From CAVTOO01 sp963736355 (lineage in GTDB: Bacteria > Pseudomonadota > Alphaproteobacteria > Rhizobiales > Xanthobacteraceae): a stretch of 64,000 nucleotides of DNA. Below the pieces are notes generated by a model. That model saw nothing but the letters and a program-made list of their open reading frames with translations. It did not search any database and was not told the origin of the DNA. Position 1 is the stretch's first letter, and each line of letters starts with the position of its first letter. Positions 38,270 to 50,195 of the stretch are shown one piece after another. Location of the stretch: NCBI GenBank assembly GCA_963736355.1, contig CAVTOO010000022.1, forward strand, positions 186,001 to 250,000, read 5' to 3'. The position numbers and the translations under genes are program-made.

Positions 38270-39676
38270 TCAGGCGCGGGCGACCGCAGGCCTGGCGCGT
38301 GACAAATGCTGGCCTGTCCCCTTGCCGGAGACGAGGTCGCCGTCGCGAACGATAAAACGCCCACGCACGAGCAGCGACGTCGGCCAGCCGGTGACGGTCA
38401 ACCCCTCATAGGGCGTATAGTCGGCGCCGTGATGCAGATGTGCCTGCGTGATCGGCTTTGTCAGCGTCGGATCCCAGATCGCGATATCGGCATCGTTGCC
38501 GACGGTGACGGAGCCTTTGTTCGTCAGGCCGTAGATTTTTGCGTGGTTGGTGGCTGTGAGCGCAACGAATTGCTGCAGCGTGATGCGGCCTTTCACGACG
38601 CCTTCGGAAAACAGGATCGGCAGCCGGGTCTCGATGCCCGGAATGCCGTTCGGAATCCAGCGGAAGGATTTCCGGCCCTTGGGGGCCTGCTTACCGGCTT
38701 CGTCGTCGAACCTGAACGGGCAATGATCCGACGAGAAGACCGAGAAGATGCCTTGCTGCAGGCCTTCCCAGCACGCGTCCTGGCTGGCGTGGTCCCGTGG
38801 CGGCGGCGAGCAGACATATTTGGCGCCTTCCATGCCCTCCTTGTCCATGTCCGCTTCTGTCAGCATCAGGTATTGCGGACAGGTTTCGCCCATGATGTTC
38901 AGTCCGCGCGCCCGCGCGCGCCGGATTTCTTCCATCGCCTCGCGATTGGAAACGTGAACGATCATGATGGGAACGTCGATCAGTTCGGCCAGTGCGATGG
39001 CGCGGTGTGTCGCTTCGCTCTCCACCGGAATGGGACGGGAGCGGCCGTGAAAACGCGGCGCGGTGTGGCCCGATTGCTCGAGCCGGTCGGTCAGGAACCG
39101 GAGCGCATCGTAGTTTTCGGCATGGACCTGCACCAGCGCGCCGAATTTCCGCGCAACCTCGAAGACGCTCAGCATCTCGTAATCGTTGAGCGCCAGGCCT
39201 TCGTAGGTCATGAAGACCTTGAACGAGGTATATCCGTCTTCGAACAGCGCCGGAAGTTCCTGACCCAAAACACTCTCGGTCGGATCGGCGACGATCAAAT
39301 GAAACGAGTGATCGATGTAGCATTGGTCCTTGGCCAGTGCGTGGTAGTCGGTGAGGGCCGCGCGTAGAGATTGCCCCTTTTGCTGCAGGCAATAGGGCAT
39401 CACCGTGCTGTTGCCGCCGAAGGCCGCCGCCAGCGTCGCGCTTTCAAAGTTGTCGGCCATGACGATGCCCGGCCCGGACGGCTGCGAAATATGAACATGG
39501 CTGTCGATGCCACCGGGCAGGACCAGCTTTCCGGTCGCATCGAACTCGTCGTCGCTGCTCTGCAGTTCGTCGCCGATGGCGACGATACGTCCCTGACGAA
39601 TGCCGACGTCGGCGCGGCACGAGTCGCTTGCGGTGACGATGGTGCCGTTGCGAATGATCAGATCGTATTTAGCCAT
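38270..39676 (-). CDS. D-hydantoinase / dihydropyrimidinase
   Basis: A 468-residue cyclic amidohydrolase. It has the full set of binuclear-metal ligands: His60 and His62 in GIDSHVH, the carbamylated Lys153 in SFKVFMTYEG, His185 in VQVHAEN, His241 in IVHVSNRE and Asp317 in FSSDHCPFRF. It opens the ring of hydantoins or dihydropyrimidines to N-carbamoyl amino acids. It is the last gene of a regulator-GNAT-hydantoinase run, opposite a Pot-type importer and a hydantoin racemase. That context favours hydantoin or a related ureide as substrate. No carbamoylase gene is present. Confidence 0.93.
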   Translation of the reverse strand: MAKYDLIIRNGTIVTASDSCRADVGIRQGRIVAIGDELQSSDDEFDATGKLVLPGGIDSHVHISQPSGPGIVMADNFESATLAAAFGGNSTVMPYCLQQKGQSLRAALTDYHALAKDQCYIDHSFHLIVADPTESVLGQELPALFEDGYTSFKVFMTYEGLALNDYEMLSVFEVARKFGALVQVHAENYDALRFLTDRLEQSGHTAPRFHGRSRPIPVESEATHRAIALAELIDVPIMIVHVSNREAMEEIRRARARGLNIMGETCPQYLMLTEADMDKEGMEGAKYVCSPPPRDHASQDACWEGLQQGIFSVFSSDHCPFRFDDEAGKQAPKGRKSFRWIPNGIPGIETRLPILFSEGVVKGRITLQQFVALTATNHAKIYGLTNKGSVTVGNDADIAIWDPTLTKPITQAHLHHGADYTPYEGLTVTGWPTSLLVRGRFIVRDGDLVSGKGTGQHLSRARPAVARA

Positions 39677-39679
39677 GCG

Positions 39680-40522
39680 TCATCCAAGCTCGAACGTGGT
39701 GATTCCGAAAAGGTTCTTCATCGCGATGGCCGGCGCGGGGCCGGTGTACATGCGCGCGGTCTCGAATGCGGGCGCAAGCGACAGGCTTTCGGCGAGCTTG
39801 ACAGCGGCGCCGTTCGCTTCCGGGATGTCGATGATGATCGGGCGCTGCAAAGCCGGCGCATCGAGCGCCTGCAGCAATGCGAGGGCGCAGGCGGTATCCG
39901 CCGCGTAGAGCGGGCCGATCTTGGTGCCGCGCCGGCACGGCCGCGCCACGGCGAAGCCCACCAACTCGCCGTCCTGGATCGCGACGCGTGCGCGATGACC
40001 GGGAAGCGATATCCAGAGCGAGAGGAACGCATCGCGTGCGGCCGGAAAGAATCGCCGGTCGAAGGCCGCGATCTTGTCAAAGGGCACTTCCGTTGCGTCG
40101 CGCAGCGTCAGGCCGGCCGGTGCATCATCGGGCAGGGGTGCCGTGCCCTCGAAGCGGATGTTCCGCCACGCCAGATGAAAGCCGGATTTGACGTAGTTCG
40201 CCTGCTGCGCCAGCACGCCGTCGAGCCCGACATTGCGGCCGGCGAGCCTTGCCATGCCTGCGCGCCAGATTTCCAGGCCGTGGCCGCGACCGCGCGCGGA
40301 CGGATGCGCGATATAGAAGCCAAGAAAGCCGAAATCGTCGCCATAGCGGGCCACGGAGATACAGGCGACCGGCGTTCCGTCGTCGACTGCGAGCAGAAAG
40401 CCTTCGGGATCGGCCGCGTGGAACGCTGTGGCGTCGTTGAGTCCGGGATTCCAGCCCTCGGCTGCCGCCCAGTCGGCGGCGAGATCGATTTCGGAGCGGC
40501 TCATTGTGCGAACGATGATCAT
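39680..40522 (-). CDS. GNAT-family N-acetyltransferase with YitH-like C-terminal domain
   Basis: A 280-residue protein with two GNAT-like halves. The N-terminal domain has FYIAHPSARGRGHGLEIWRAG, in pieces, which includes the acetyl-CoA loop RGRG. The C-terminal half ends MKNLFGITTFELG, typical of the second domain of YitH-like acetyltransferases. The acceptor is unknown. Placement three bases before the hydantoinase start suggests a role in the same pathway, perhaps acting on a released amino acid or its carbamoyl derivative. Confidence 0.82.
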   Translation of the reverse strand: MIIVRTMSRSEIDLAADWAAAEGWNPGLNDATAFHAADPEGFLLAVDDGTPVACISVARYGDDFGFLGFYIAHPSARGRGHGLEIWRAGMARLAGRNVGLDGVLAQQANYVKSGFHLAWRNIRFEGTAPLPDDAPAGLTLRDATEVPFDKIAAFDRRFFPAARDAFLSLWISLPGHRARVAIQDGELVGFAVARPCRRGTKIGPLYAADTACALALLQALDAPALQRPIIIDIPEANGAAVKLAESLSLAPAFETARMYTGPAPAIAMKNLFGITTFELG

Positions 40523-40554
40523 GTCCGTCCTGCCGCGATGTCGCGAATTGCTGC

Positions 40555-41286
40555 TTAAAAGTCCTCGGGAAGCATGAGGGCGTCCTTCAGGGCAATTTCC
40601 TCCCGCAGGCGCAGGTCGAGATCGGCTTCGATGTGGTTGATGTGATGGAGCATCAACGCGGTGGCCTTTTCGACATCGCGGGCTTCAAGCGCTTCGAGGA
40701 TCCGCGCGTGGTCGTCGTGACCGCAGCTTGAGACGCCGGAGCGGCCATAGAGCGCGATGACCAGCGACGAACGCGCGACCAGCTCGTCCATGAACCGCTT
40801 CAGGATGGCGTTGCCGGCGACCTCGGCCAGCAGCAGGTGAAAATCGCCCGACGCCTGGATTTCGGCGCGCCGCGCCGCCGGGCTATGGCGCGCGATCAGG
40901 CGGCCGCTGTTCCTCCAGCTGCTGGCGAAACAGCGGGATATCGTCCGGGCTCAGCCGCTTGATCGCGGCGGCGACGATGCCGGGCTCGATCAGCCGGCGT
41001 GAGGCGAAGACCTGGCGCGCCTCGTCGGGCGACGGGATTGGAAACAAAGGCGCCACGGTTGCGTTCGGTGCGCACCAGCCCCTCAAAGGCCAGCATCTGC
41101 AGCGCGACGCGGGCGACGGTGCGGCTGACGTCGAAGAGATCGCCGACCTCGGCTTCGGACAGCTTGGTTCCGGGCGCAAGGCGGCGATCGACAATGGCGT
41201 CGCGCAGCTGGTCGCGAATCGTCTGACGCTCGATCCTCTCCCTCGAGGACGCGCACACGCTCCGCCACGTTCACGGTGTGGTCCAT
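40555..41286 (-). CDS. GntR-family regulator with FCD domain (three frame breaks)
   Basis: Corrected for breaks near 41235, 41035 and 40905 it is 242 residues. An N-terminal winged helix-turn-helix (IRDQLRDAIVDRRLAPGTKLSE, in pieces, then VSRTVARVALQ) is followed by an all-helical FCD ligand-binding domain (RRLIEPGIVAAAI; DHARILEALEARD; ending LRREI-like LRLREEIALKDALML). FCD regulators usually respond to a carboxylate or ureide from the pathway they control. It is divergent from the ABC importer operon, so it probably binds the 231-base gap between them. Confidence 0.88.
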
Positions 41287-41517
41287 CAGAACGCTCTTTC
41301 TTCTTCTCGGCCATCAATGAATAGAACAACTGCCTGCCACACGTGCGATGATATTTTGAACACGAAGACGCAAATTTGTGCATGCAGAAACACTGTTATG
41401 GCTTCCGCTCGAAATTCCCGCAACGACAGAAGAATTGAACAGAACAAAGCAGTAAGTTCAGAATCGGCGAATTGGCACGTCTCCTGCTTGAGTGTGCTGA
41501 TGCAGGAGAGGATCGCA
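41287..41517. promoter_or_regulatory. Divergent promoter region of the hydantoin locus
   Basis: An AT-richer gap (visibly lower GC than both flanks) separates the GntR/FCD gene from the ABC operon. An inverted TGAAC (41436-41440) and GTTCA (41456-41460) is a weak operator candidate. AGGAGAGG precedes the ABC start. No small gene was found. Confidence 0.45.
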
Positions 41518-42616
41518 ATGACCAAAGCGGCCGAGATCGATATCGCATCCGTCACCAAGCTCTACGGCACGACCACCGCGGTCGACGCCATCAGCCTCAA
41601 GATTCCGGCCGGCACCTATTGCTGCCTGCTCGGCCCGTCGGGCTGCGGCAAGACCTCGACGCTGCGCATGATCGCCGGCCACGAGAGCGTCTCCGACGGC
41701 GACATCGTGCTCGGCAACGCAGGTCATCACCGACCTGCCGCCGGCGCGCGCGCGGCACGGCGATGATGTTCCAGTCCTACGCGCTGTTTCCCGCATCTCG
41801 ACCTGCGTCGACAACGTCGCCTTCAGCCTGAAGATGAAGGGCGTCGACAAGGACGAGCGCCGCGCCAAGGCGCTCGACATGCTGAAGCTGGTGCAGATGG
41901 AGCGCCTATGCCGACGCGCCTGCCGGCCCAGCTTTCCGGCGGCCAGCAGCAGCGCGTGGCGCTGGCCCGCGCGCTGATCACCGATCCCGCAGGTCCTGCT
42001 GCTCGACGAGCCGCTGTCGGCGCTCGATCCGTTCCTGCAAGATCCGCATGCGCGCCGAGCTGAAGAAGCTGCAGACGCGGCTCGGCATCACCTTCGTCCA
42101 CGTCACCCACAGCCAGGACGAGGCGATGGCGCTGGCCGACCTCGATCGTGGTGATGAACGACGGCCGGATCGAGCAGGCCGCGCCGCCGCGCGAGGTCTT
42201 CGACCGCCCGGCGACCGCCTTCGTCGCCCGCTTCATGGGCGACCACAACGTCGTCTCCGGCCGCGCGGCGGGCGCGCCGACGGCTCGTGACGCTCGAGGT
42301 GCCGAGCGGCGGCACGCTTCGCCGCGACCGGCGCGCCGCGCGATGTCGGCGCAGCCGGTCGACATCGCCATCCGCACCGACCACGTGCGCATCGGCGACC
42401 GCGCCGGCAAGGGCCTCGGCTTCACCGGCATCGTCTCCAACGTCGAATATCGCGGCACCTCGGTGAAGCTCGCCGTCGACGGCGCCGGCATCGAGGACTT
42501 CACCGCCATCGTCGCCGACGCGGACTTCTTCGCCGACGCCGGTCGCCGTCGGCGACGCGGTGCCGCTCGCCTGGGACGCCGAGGACGCCATCGTCCTCGG
42601 CCGCCTCGACACCTGA
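41518..42616 (+). CDS. ABC transporter ATP-binding subunit, Pot-type (many frame breaks)
   Basis: Read across shifts, all ATPase motifs are present: Walker A GPSGCGKTS, Q-loop MMFQSYALFP, signature LSGGQQQRVALARAL, Walker B VLLLDEPLSALD, the switch His in FVHVTHSQDEA, and a C-terminal TOBE-like region. It energises uptake by the permease pair downstream. At least eight one-base insertions disrupt it (for example near 41719, 41909, 41914, 41990, 42039 and 42139). GC content is much higher than in the flanks. Confidence 0.85.
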
Positions 42617-42642
42617 CCAACGTCAACAGGAACAGACAGGCG

Positions 42643-43949
42643 ATGAACGGACACGACGAAACCACGAAGGCGGCGGCATCTCGCCGCCGCACGCTGCTCA
42701 AGGGCGCGGCCGCTCGCCGGCGCTCGCCGCCGGCTCCGGCGCGCATCACCGGCTTCCCGACCGATCTGGGCGCAGAACCCGATCACGCTGCGCCAGTTCG
42801 GCACCGGCGTGTCGAACCTCAACGCCATCGCCGAGAAGTGCAAGGACGACCTCGGCATCACGCTGCGAGATGACGGCGACTCGACTCCGACGCCGCCGCC
42901 CAGCGCGCCGTGACCCAGCCCGACTCCTACGACATCGCCGACATCGAATACTGGATCTGCAAGAAGGTCTTCCCGGCCGGCGTGCATGCAGCCGATGGAC
43001 GTCACGAAGCTCAAGTATTACGACAAGATCGTGCCGCTGTTCACCACCGGCAAGCTGACGCCCGACAGCGTCATCGCCCAGGGCACCGCGCCGCACACCG
43101 TCGGCTTCGTCGAGGGCGCCGGCTCGACAAGACCTTCGCCAAGGAGCCAGACCCAGTGGTTCACGCATGATCCCGACCATCTACAACGCCGACACGCTCG
43201 GCATCCGCCCCGACCTGGTCGGCCGCGAGATCACCACCTGGGCCGACATCCTGGACCCGGCCTTCAAGGGCAAGACCTCGATCCTCAACATCCCGTCGAT
43301 CGGCATCATGGATGCCGCGATGATCTGGAGGCGACGGGCAACATCAAGTATGCCGACAAGGGCAACATGACCAAGGAGGAGATCGACAAGACGATCGACT
43401 TCCTGATCAAGGCCAAGAAGGCCGGCCAGTTCCGCGCCTTCTGGAAGACCTTCGACGAGAGCGTCAACCTGATGGCCTCGGGCGAGGTCGTGATCCAGTC
43501 GATGTGGTCGCCGGCCGTCGCCGCCGTGCGCTCGCAAGGGCATCCCCTGCAACTACCAGCCGCTCAAGGAAGGCTATCGCGCCTGGGGCGGCGGCCTCGG
43601 CCTCGCCACGCATCTCGCAGGGCGCGCAGCTCGACGCGGCCTACGAATACATCAACTGGTACACTGTCCGGCTGGGTCGGCGCCTATCTCAACCGCCAGG
43701 GCTACTACTCGGCCGTGCTGGACACCGCCAAGGAGTACATGTCGCGCCGACGAGTGGGGCTTCTGGATCGAAGGCAAGCCGGCCGCAGGGCGACATCCTC
43801 GCGCCCGACGGCAAGGTCATGGAAAAGGCCGGCGCCGTGCGCGACGGCGGCTCCTTCGAGGAGCGCATGGGCCGCGTCGCCTGCTGGAACTCGGTGATGG
43901 ACGAGGACCGCTACATGGTCCGCAGTGGAACGAGTTCATCGCGGCCTGA
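42643..43949 (+). CDS. ABC transporter substrate-binding protein, PotD-like, Tat signal (many frame breaks)
   Basis: The N-terminus carries SRRRTLLKGAAA, a twin-arginine export signal. Downstream pieces in changing frames include DIEYWICKKVFPAG, LFTTGKLTPDSV, TIYNADTLGIRPDLVG, DPAFKGKTSIL and RAFWKTFDESVNLMASGEVVIQSMW in parts. These fit the bacterial family-8 binding proteins that deliver polyamines and similar small cations or amides to Pot-type transporters. The locus context suggests a hydantoin-like ligand. About ten shifts are needed. Confidence 0.82.
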
Positions 43950-43967
43950 CGCGACGCTCGCCGCTCC

Positions 43968-44945
43968 ATGCCGGGACGACGTGCGCTCCGGACTCGCGCG
44001 AGAGCCGCGGCGCTGACCGCCTCCGCCGTGACGGCACGACAGCTCAGCGCGACCGGCGCCGGGCGCAGCGCGCACGGCCGTCGCGTCTCGCCGCGCGGCT
44101 CGCTCCTATCTCCAGGCGGCGCCGCTGGCGCTGATCCTCGGCGTCTTCCTGCTCGTCCCGATCGCTGACGATCGTCGGTCGTCAGCTTCTGGGACTACGA
44201 CTTCGCCCGCATCTATCCCGCCTTCGTGCTCACCAACTATGCCGAGACGCTCGGCTCGCTGGGTCACCTGGAAGACCTATCTCAACACGCTGAAATTCGC
44301 CGCGATCGTCTGGGCGCTGACGCTGTTCGATCGGCTTCACGGTCGCCTATTTCCTCGCCTTCCACGTCCGCAGCGCCGACGATGCAGATGGTGCTGTTCC
44401 TGGTCTGCACCGTGCCGTTCCTGACCTCGAACATCATCCGCATGATCTCGTGGATCCCGTTCCTCGGCCGCAACGGCCTGCGTCAACTCGACGCTGATCG
44501 ACGCTCGGCATCGATCGACGCAGCCGCTCGAGTGCCTGCTCTATCTCCGATTTCGCCGTCGTGCTGGCCATGGTCCACCTCTACACGCTGTTCATGGTGA
44601 CGCCGATCTTCAACACGCTGATGCGCATCGACCGCTCGCTGATCGAGGCGGCGCGCGACGCCGGCGCCACCGGCTGGCAGATCCTGTGCCAACGTCATCC
44701 TCCCGCTGGCCAAGCCCGGCATCGCCATCGGCTCGATCTTCGTCGTCACCCTGGTGATGGGCGACTTCTCACCGTGCGGTGATGTCGCGGCGGCCAGAGC
44801 GCCTCGGTCGGCGCTGATGATGACGAACCAGATGTCGCTGCTGCAATATCCCGCCGCCGCGGCCAATGCCGTCGTGCTGCTGGTCATCGTCCTGCTGATG
44901 GTCGCCGGCATCCTGCGCATCGTCGACATCCGCAAGGAGCTCTGA
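43968..44945 (+). CDS. ABC transporter permease, PotB-like (many frame breaks)
   Basis: Pieces in successive frames give a membrane protein with APLALILGVFLLVP, LTNYAETLGS, FLVCTVPFLTSNIIRMISW, then the ABC-permease EAA loop DRSLIEAARDAGATGWQI and a C-terminal segment VLLVIVLLMVAGILRIVDIR. It forms half of the transport channel. The start is uncertain because the first 150 bases are badly disrupted. The stop at 44943 is three bases from the next start. Confidence 0.8.
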
Positions 44946-44947
44946 CG

Positions 44948-45776
<829 letters not shown>

Positions 45777-45781
45777 CGCTG

Positions 45782-46524
45782 ATGCGCATCCTCGTCGTCA
45801 ATCCCAACACCACCGCCACGATGACGGCGACGATCGCCGCGCGCGGCGCGCGCGGTCGCGGCGCCGGCAACCGAGATCGTCGGCCGTGACCTCGTCGATG
45901 GGACCGGCCTCGATCGAGGGCTATTACGACGAGGCGCTTCGCCGTGCCCGGCCTGCTCGCCGAGATCGCCACGGGCGAGAGCGCCGGCGCGCACGCGGCC
46001 GTCATCGCCTGCTTCGACGACACCGGCCTCGACGCCGCCCGCGCCATGGCGGCGATTCCGGTGATCGGCATCTGCGAGGCGGCGCTCGCATCGGCGGCCT
46101 TCGTCGCCCAGCGCTTCACCGTCGTCACGACCCTGGAGCGCTCGCGCGTGCCGCTCGAGGATCTGGTCCAGCGCTACGGCATGGCCGGCCGCGCCAAGGT
46201 GCGCGCCGCCGACATCCCGGTCCTGTCGCTCGAAGACCCGCATCCGGCGCCCGCGACCGGCTGCGCAGCGAGATCGCGCGCGGCGCTGCGCGACGACCGG
46301 GCCGAGGCGATCGTGCTCGGCTGCGCCGGCATGGCCGACCTCGCCGCCAGACCTGCAGCGCGAGTTCGGCGTGCCGGTGATCGACGGCGTCGCCGCCGCG
46401 GTCAAGCAGGCCGAGGCGCTGGTCGCGCTCGGCCTGACGACCGTCCAAGCGCGGCGCCTATGCAGCGCCGCTCGCCAAGGTCTACACCGGCCTCTTGGCG
46501 CCTTTCGCGCCGGCCGTGTCCTGA
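45782..46524 (+). CDS. Asp/Glu/hydantoin racemase (several frame breaks)
   Basis: About 240 residues of the HyuE-type racemase family. It begins MRILVVNPNTTATMT, then AAVIACFDDTGLDAAR with the first catalytic Cys, IPVIGICEAA, FTVVTTLERS, a second Cys in the VLGCAGMADLA segment, and GVPVIDGVAAAVKQAEALVALGL in pieces. Racemisation would let a stereoselective hydantoinase use both enantiomers. It follows the importer by five bases and is nine bases from upp. At least five frame shifts are needed. Confidence 0.85.
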
Positions 46525-46532
46525 CAGGCAAT

Positions 46533-47163
46533 ATGAAGAACGTCGTCGTCGTCGATCATCCGCTCGTGCAGCACAAGCTCAGCCTGATGCGGGACAAGAC
46601 CACCGCGAGCAGCGAATTCAGGCGCCTGCTACGCGAAGTTGCGCCGCTGTTGCTCTATGAAGCGACGCGCGACGCAGAGCTGACCTATCGCGACATCGAA
46701 ACACCCGTTGCCTCTATGAAAGCGCCGTTCCTTGCCGGCAAGAAGCCGTGTCTCGTTCCGGTGCTGCGCGCCGGTCTCGGCTTTGCCGATTCGATGATAG
46801 ACATCGCACCGTTCGTCCGGGTCGGCCATCTCGGAAGTCTATCGAGATCCGGAGACTCACGAGGCGGTAGAATATTTCTACAAAATGCCGAAGGAAATCG
46901 CGGCGCGCCTTGTGATCGTCGTCGATCCGATGCTGGCGACGGGGAATTCGGCGAGCGCTGCGCTGTCGCGTTTGCGCGAGAAGGGCGCAATACGGCTGAA
47001 ACTCATCTGCCTGCTGGCGAGCCCAGAGGGACTGCGCAAGGTTCATGCGGATCATCCTGACGTCATGATCTACACCGCGTCGATCGACGACGGGCTGACC
47101 GATCACGCCTATATCACACCCGGCCTGGGTGATGCCGGCGACCGGCTGTTCGGCACCGACTGA
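46533..47163 (+). CDS. upp: Uracil phosphoribosyltransferase (one frame break)
   Basis: Converts uracil and PRPP to UMP in pyrimidine salvage. It has HPLVQHKLSLMRD, LVPVLRAGLGF, the PRPP-binding VDPMLATGNSA and the C-terminal GDAGDRLFGT. One extra A near 46838 breaks it. The corrected protein is 209 residues. GC content drops back to the genome norm exactly here. Placement after a hydantoin racemase suggests that the locus handles pyrimidine breakdown products as well as hydantoins. Confidence 0.93.
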
Positions 47164-47229
47164 CGGCTTGCCTCGATCCCCCTCAGCCTGCGATCAATAG
47201 GAATTGCGATCTGATTTCCGGAGGCATTC

Positions 47230-47736
47230 ATGTGCATCGTGCGATATTGCAAGGCCGCGCTTGTCGCCGTGGTGGCGATCTTCTTTTCGATTATCGCCTT
47301 CGATAACGTCGTCGACTACGACAGCAACTGGCAGTTCGTTCAGCATGTGCTGAGCATGGATACGATCTTTCCGAACTCGAGCCTGAAATGGCGTGCGATC
47401 ACCAATCCGACGCTGCAGATGCTCGGCTACTGGGCGATCATCGCCGCGGAGGCTGCGACCGCCATCCTGCTCTGGTGGGGTGTGGTGCTGCTGGTGAAGG
47501 CCGCGCCAGATGTCGCGCGGTTTGCGACAGCCAAAAGCATCGCCGTCGCCGGGCTGACTTTGGGCTTCATTATATTCGGTCTGGGCTTTGTGGTCGTCGG
47601 CGGCGAGTGGTTTGCGATGTGGCAGTCGCAGATCTGGAACGGCCAGCAGAAGGCCTTTGAATTCATCTCGATGATCGGGATCGTGCTGATCGTGCTTTTG
47701 ATCCCGGAGCCTGCCCTGCCCGAAAGTGCGGCCTAG
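47230..47736 (+). CDS. DUF2165 family small membrane protein
   Basis: A 168-residue protein with four hydrophobic segments. The motif FDNVVDYDSNWQFVQHVLSMD and the later WRAITNP and GGEWFAMWQSQIWNGQ are the hallmarks of DUF2165. No function is known. A GGAGG ribosome site precedes the start. Its end overlaps the stop of the convergent receiver gene by four bases. Confidence 0.85.
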   Translation: MCIVRYCKAALVAVVAIFFSIIAFDNVVDYDSNWQFVQHVLSMDTIFPNSSLKWRAITNPTLQMLGYWAIIAAEAATAILLWWGVVLLVKAAPDVARFATAKSIAVAGLTLGFIIFGLGFVVVGGEWFAMWQSQIWNGQQKAFEFISMIGIVLIVLLIPEPALPESAA

Positions 47737-48083
47737 TCGCGCTTCTGCAGGACCGACAACACGCCGCGCTCCAGCTTGTCCTGCGTGTAGGGCTTCTCGA
47801 TCACGGAATACTTGTCGGCGACGCCGTAGCCGGTCGCGAGCAGAACCGGAATGCCGCGTTCGGCCAGTGCGTCCGCGACGGGATCCACTCGTTCGCCGCG
47901 GACATTGACGTCGAGTACGGCGACATCGAAGTTGTCTGACTTCGCCATGGCCAGCGCCTTTGCGACGGAACTGATCGGGCCGATGACCGTCGCGCCAAGA
48001 TCCTCAAGCATATCGACAGCCATCGCGCCGATCAGCGCTTCGTCTTCGACGAGCAGAACCGTTTTATTGCCAAGCGAGCGCAT
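47733..48083 (-). CDS. Single-domain response regulator
   Basis: A 116-residue receiver domain with the acidic pocket VEDE (residues 12-15), phosphoacceptor Asp58 in AVLDVNV, and Lys97 in IEKPY. It has no output domain. It lies six bases after the HWE kinase gene and is very likely its partner. Such stand-alone receivers often act through protein contacts or as phosphate sinks. Confidence 0.9.
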   Translation of the reverse strand: MRSLGNKTVLLVEDEALIGAMAVDMLEDLGATVIGPISSVAKALAMAKSDNFDVAVLDVNVRGERVDPVADALAERGIPVLLATGYGVADKYSVIEKPYTQDKLERGVLSVLQKRD

Positions 48084-48089
48084 GTGGCC

Positions 48090-49951
48090 TCACAGTTCGA
48101 AGTTGATGACACAGATCAGTCCCTGCGGACCGTATTCAATCTTGACGTCGCCGTTCAGGTCGATGGCGAGCGTCTGCTCCAGAAGAACGGAGCCAAACCC
48201 GCGCCGTGCAGGGGCCTTTACCGCAGGTCCGCCGCGCTCGCGCCATTCCATGCGCATATTCCTGTTGTCGCTGCCGTCGAAGGTCCATGTCAGCTGGACA
48301 ATGCCCGTGTCGTTCGACAGCGCGCCGTATTTGACCGCATTGGTGAACAATTCGTGCAGTGCGAGTGCGACTGGCCAGCGCCTGCCGAGGCGGCAACAGG
48401 ACATGCGGCCCGCTCTTCTGGATGCGGTTGGCATGGGATGCCGCTGTCTGCAGACTGTCCGTCACCAGCTGATCGAGCGAGGCATTTTCCCAATTGGCGC
48501 GGGTCAGCAGGTTGTGAGCCGTGGACAGTGCGATCAGCCGGCCCTCGAACGCCTTGCGGGCCTTCTCATCCGTTCCCTTGAACGTCTGGTGCGCAATGCC
48601 CTGAACCACCGCAAGGGTATTCTTTACCCGATGATTGAGTTCGGCGAGAAGTAGCTCGCGCTGTCGCTCGGCCATCTGGCGTTCGCTGACATCGACGATG
48701 GAGGCAATCTCCATGGTGCCGTCAGATCCCTCGATCGGGTTGAAGCCGACCTCGACGGGGATTTTCTGGCCGTCGTGTCGTAGCCCAAAGAGAACGCTGG
48801 GCACCCCGTTCGACGAGCCGTTGCCCGTACTCAGTTGTGAGCGCTTCTGTTCCGACCAATGCGGGATCAGGATGTCCAACTTCTTGCCGGTCAGTACGTT
48901 GCGCCCGTAGCCGAAGAGCTTTTCGGCATTGGCGTTGACGAGAACGATGTTGGCATCGCGGTCGGTCATCACCATCGCGCTCGGTGCGGCTTCGACGGCA
49001 AGCCGGAAACGCTCTTCGCTTTTGCGCAAGGCACTCTCCGCCTGCTCACGATCGGTCACATCGACATTGATGCCGATCATGCCGAGGAACTCGCCGTTCT
49101 GATCGAAGCGCGGCCTGGCATCGGTTTGCAGAATGCGGTATCGGCCGTCGGCGTGGCGATATCTGCCTTTGGTCTTGACGCCGCTTCGTTTCGAGACGGC
49201 GTCAATCGTCGCCGCCATGACGTGCCCGCAATCCTCCTCATGGATTGTCGTGCGCCAGTCAAAGGTTGCGACGTCGCCTTCCTCCACGCCCCAGAAGTCC
49301 CGCAGCATGTGATTGAGGTGAAGGCATGCGCCTTGTGCGTCGCTCACCCAGATCATCACCGGCGCATGTTCCGTCATCAGGCGGAATCGTTCTTCCGAAC
49401 TCCCGCAGCTTTTGTTCTGCGACCTGACGTGCGGTTGCCGCACGCGCCCTCTCCACGCTGAACCCGACCTGGCGCGCAATCGTCACCGCCAGATTCTGTT
49501 CCTGCGGTGTGAAGGCATGCGGCGCTTCATAGTAGGTCATGAACTTGCCGATGACGCCGCCCTGCGACACCAGCGGGATGAAGCCGAGACCGCGGATGTT
49601 CTCTTTCTTGATTGTTTCTTTCAGCGACTCCGGCTCTTCGGTCGCGTCGATATCGCTGACGAAGATTGCCGTTGCTTCGGTCTGGCCAAGCGTCCACGGG
49701 GTATGCCCGTCGACGGCGGTGCGATAGCCGTCGGAAAGCCCGCGCCATGCCACGAAACGCATGATGGCATCATTGTCGAACAGCAGAATGGAGGCGCGAT
49801 TGCAGCGTAATGTCGCGGTAATCGCGTCGAGCGCTGCGGCGTAAACGTCATCAAGCGATTGCGCGCGATAGAGGTTGTCGGTCAGGCCGTAGAGACCCTT
49901 CAGCTCATCGATCTGGCTGGGTTCTTCCCGACTGAGCACCACCGTGGTCAC
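48090..49951 (-). CDS. HWE-family sensor histidine kinase with GAF and PAS domains (two frame breaks)
   Basis: Corrected, about 619 residues. A GAF domain at about 30-165 is followed by two PAS domains, the first with WVSDAQGACLHLN and the second with AVEAAPSAMVMTDRDA. The kinase core has LLLAELNHRVKNTLAVVQG, with the phosphoacceptor His and HWE-type context, and LALHELFTNAVKYGAL, the N box. Frame breaks lie near 49400 and 48400. No transmembrane segment is seen, so it is probably cytosolic. GAF and PAS suggest sensing of a small ligand, redox state or light. Confidence 0.9.
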
Positions 49952-50195
49952 GTTCGGCTATCCATCGCGAAGCTGCGCCGGCATAGGGGCCTGACGGCTC
50001 GTCCGCATTCGGTCGAGATCTGAAGGACTTCAGGCATTCAGGACGAACCTTGCGGACGACACCAAACGCTTTAATGCGCGAAGAACTGTGTTGTTCCGCT
50101 TGAACGCGAAAATAACAGGGAGTTGTGCAAGTACACCGGGACGGCTCGCGCCGCGCCGTCTAAGCATCTGAAAAATAAATGATTTTCCTAGCGTT

